DNA from: Acidobacteriaceae bacterium
GTDB taxonomy: Bacteria; Acidobacteriota; Terriglobia; Terriglobales; Acidobacteriaceae
Direction of reading: 5' to 3'
Assembly: GCA_003134855.1 (NCBI GenBank)
Contig: PLCS01000009.1
Location: 204,327 to 268,326, forward strand
DNA length: 64,000 bases
The notes below the pieces were generated by a model. It worked only from the letters and a program-made list of their open reading frames with translations, was not told where the DNA came from and ran no database searches. Position numbers and translations under genes: made by a program. Of the stretch, positions 63,901-64,000 are shown in pieces (the first letter of the stretch is position 1; every line of letters begins with the position of its first letter).

Positions 63901-64000
63901 ACTGGAGCCGCTGCAGCCGCTGTTGCCGATGAAGGAGTCGCCACTGCCGGCGCGGGAGCTGGCGCCTGTGCGGCGGCCACACCGGCCGCGCCCAGCGCCA
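60960..64000 (-). CDS. TonB-dependent receptor with carboxypeptidase-regulatory N-terminal domain, 5' end beyond the window
   Basis: More than 1010 residues visible. The frame stays open to 64000 ([12 protein letters not shown], end of a signal peptide), so the start lies outside. After an Ala/Pro linker, [20 protein letters not shown] and [19 protein letters not shown] form the regulatory domain. Plug follows ([59 protein letters not shown]), then an outer-membrane barrel of Oar type. A Gly/Pro-rich stretch ([17 protein letters not shown] and more) sits just before the last strands. Such receptors import large substrates or bind surface partners. Confidence 0.9.
   Translation of the reverse strand, partial: [1012 protein letters not shown]

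Overview
The window looks like chromosomal DNA of a GC-rich Acidobacteriota member, probably a Terriglobia/Acidobacteriaceae-type soil bacterium. The evidence is family content that is typical of that phylum: a VWFA-related acidobacterial-domain protein, a BlaR1-like M56 peptidase fused to a TIGR03435-type tail and paired with a BlaI repressor, TonB-dependent receptors with an N-terminal carboxypeptidase-regulatory domain at both window edges, GT87 and GT39-type membrane glycosyltransferases, and many short dispersed hairpin repeats. No rRNA, tRNA, CRISPR array or complete insertion sequence was found. The assignment rests on gene families only.

Layout. 0-9 kb: start of a TonB-receptor-like gene, homoserine dehydrogenase (hom), a 1.56-kb mini-island bounded by a duplication of the hom 3' end (nuclease-like protein plus HigBA), then the BlaI / M56 peptidase / VWFA operon. 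9-28 kb: housekeeping and small genes (VapBC, CPBP protease, uvrA, CDGSH protein, GT87, threonine aldolase, duplicated YXWGXW proteins, Mrp ATPase, thioesterase, GT2, HicBA, quinone oxidoreductase). 28-33 kb: a sirtuin, then Rieske / cytochrome b / nine-haem cytochrome c, and a small cytochrome c. 33-40 kb: metal-associated small genes beside a decayed copper-ATPase tail, a UbiB-like kinase, a Phd/PIN toxin-antitoxin pair, a deoxyhypusine-synthase-like enzyme, GT2 and GT39 genes. 40-52 kb: a redox region with ETF alpha/beta, an ETF-quinone oxidoreductase fused to a ferredoxin-like tail, a 737-residue acyl-CoA dehydrogenase, a small cytochrome c, an eleven-haem cytochrome plus cytochrome b, and a fusion of an eleven-haem cytochrome with cytochrome b. 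52-64 kb: secreted and surface proteins, a GT4, a GH2 beta-mannosidase and a TonB receptor truncated by the window end.

How the genes may work together. Acyl-CoA dehydrogenase -> ETF -> ETF-QO would feed electrons to the quinone pool. The Rieske/b/nine-haem complex and the two multihaem c/cytochrome b modules would take electrons from quinol to periplasmic cytochromes. A CRP/FNR-like palindrome precedes the Rieske operon and the cytochrome cluster with the same spacing to a -10 box, which suggests co-regulation. This branched, multihaem-rich chain is the strongest candidate here for an undescribed system.

The window is also rich in repeats. A hairpin family with fixed outer flanks and exchangeable stems has at least 13 copies, three of them read in frame inside uvrA and a CPBP protease gene. 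Heptanucleotide arrays sit just after stop codons in all five cases seen. Another dispersed repeat encodes part of the N-terminus of the fused cytochrome.
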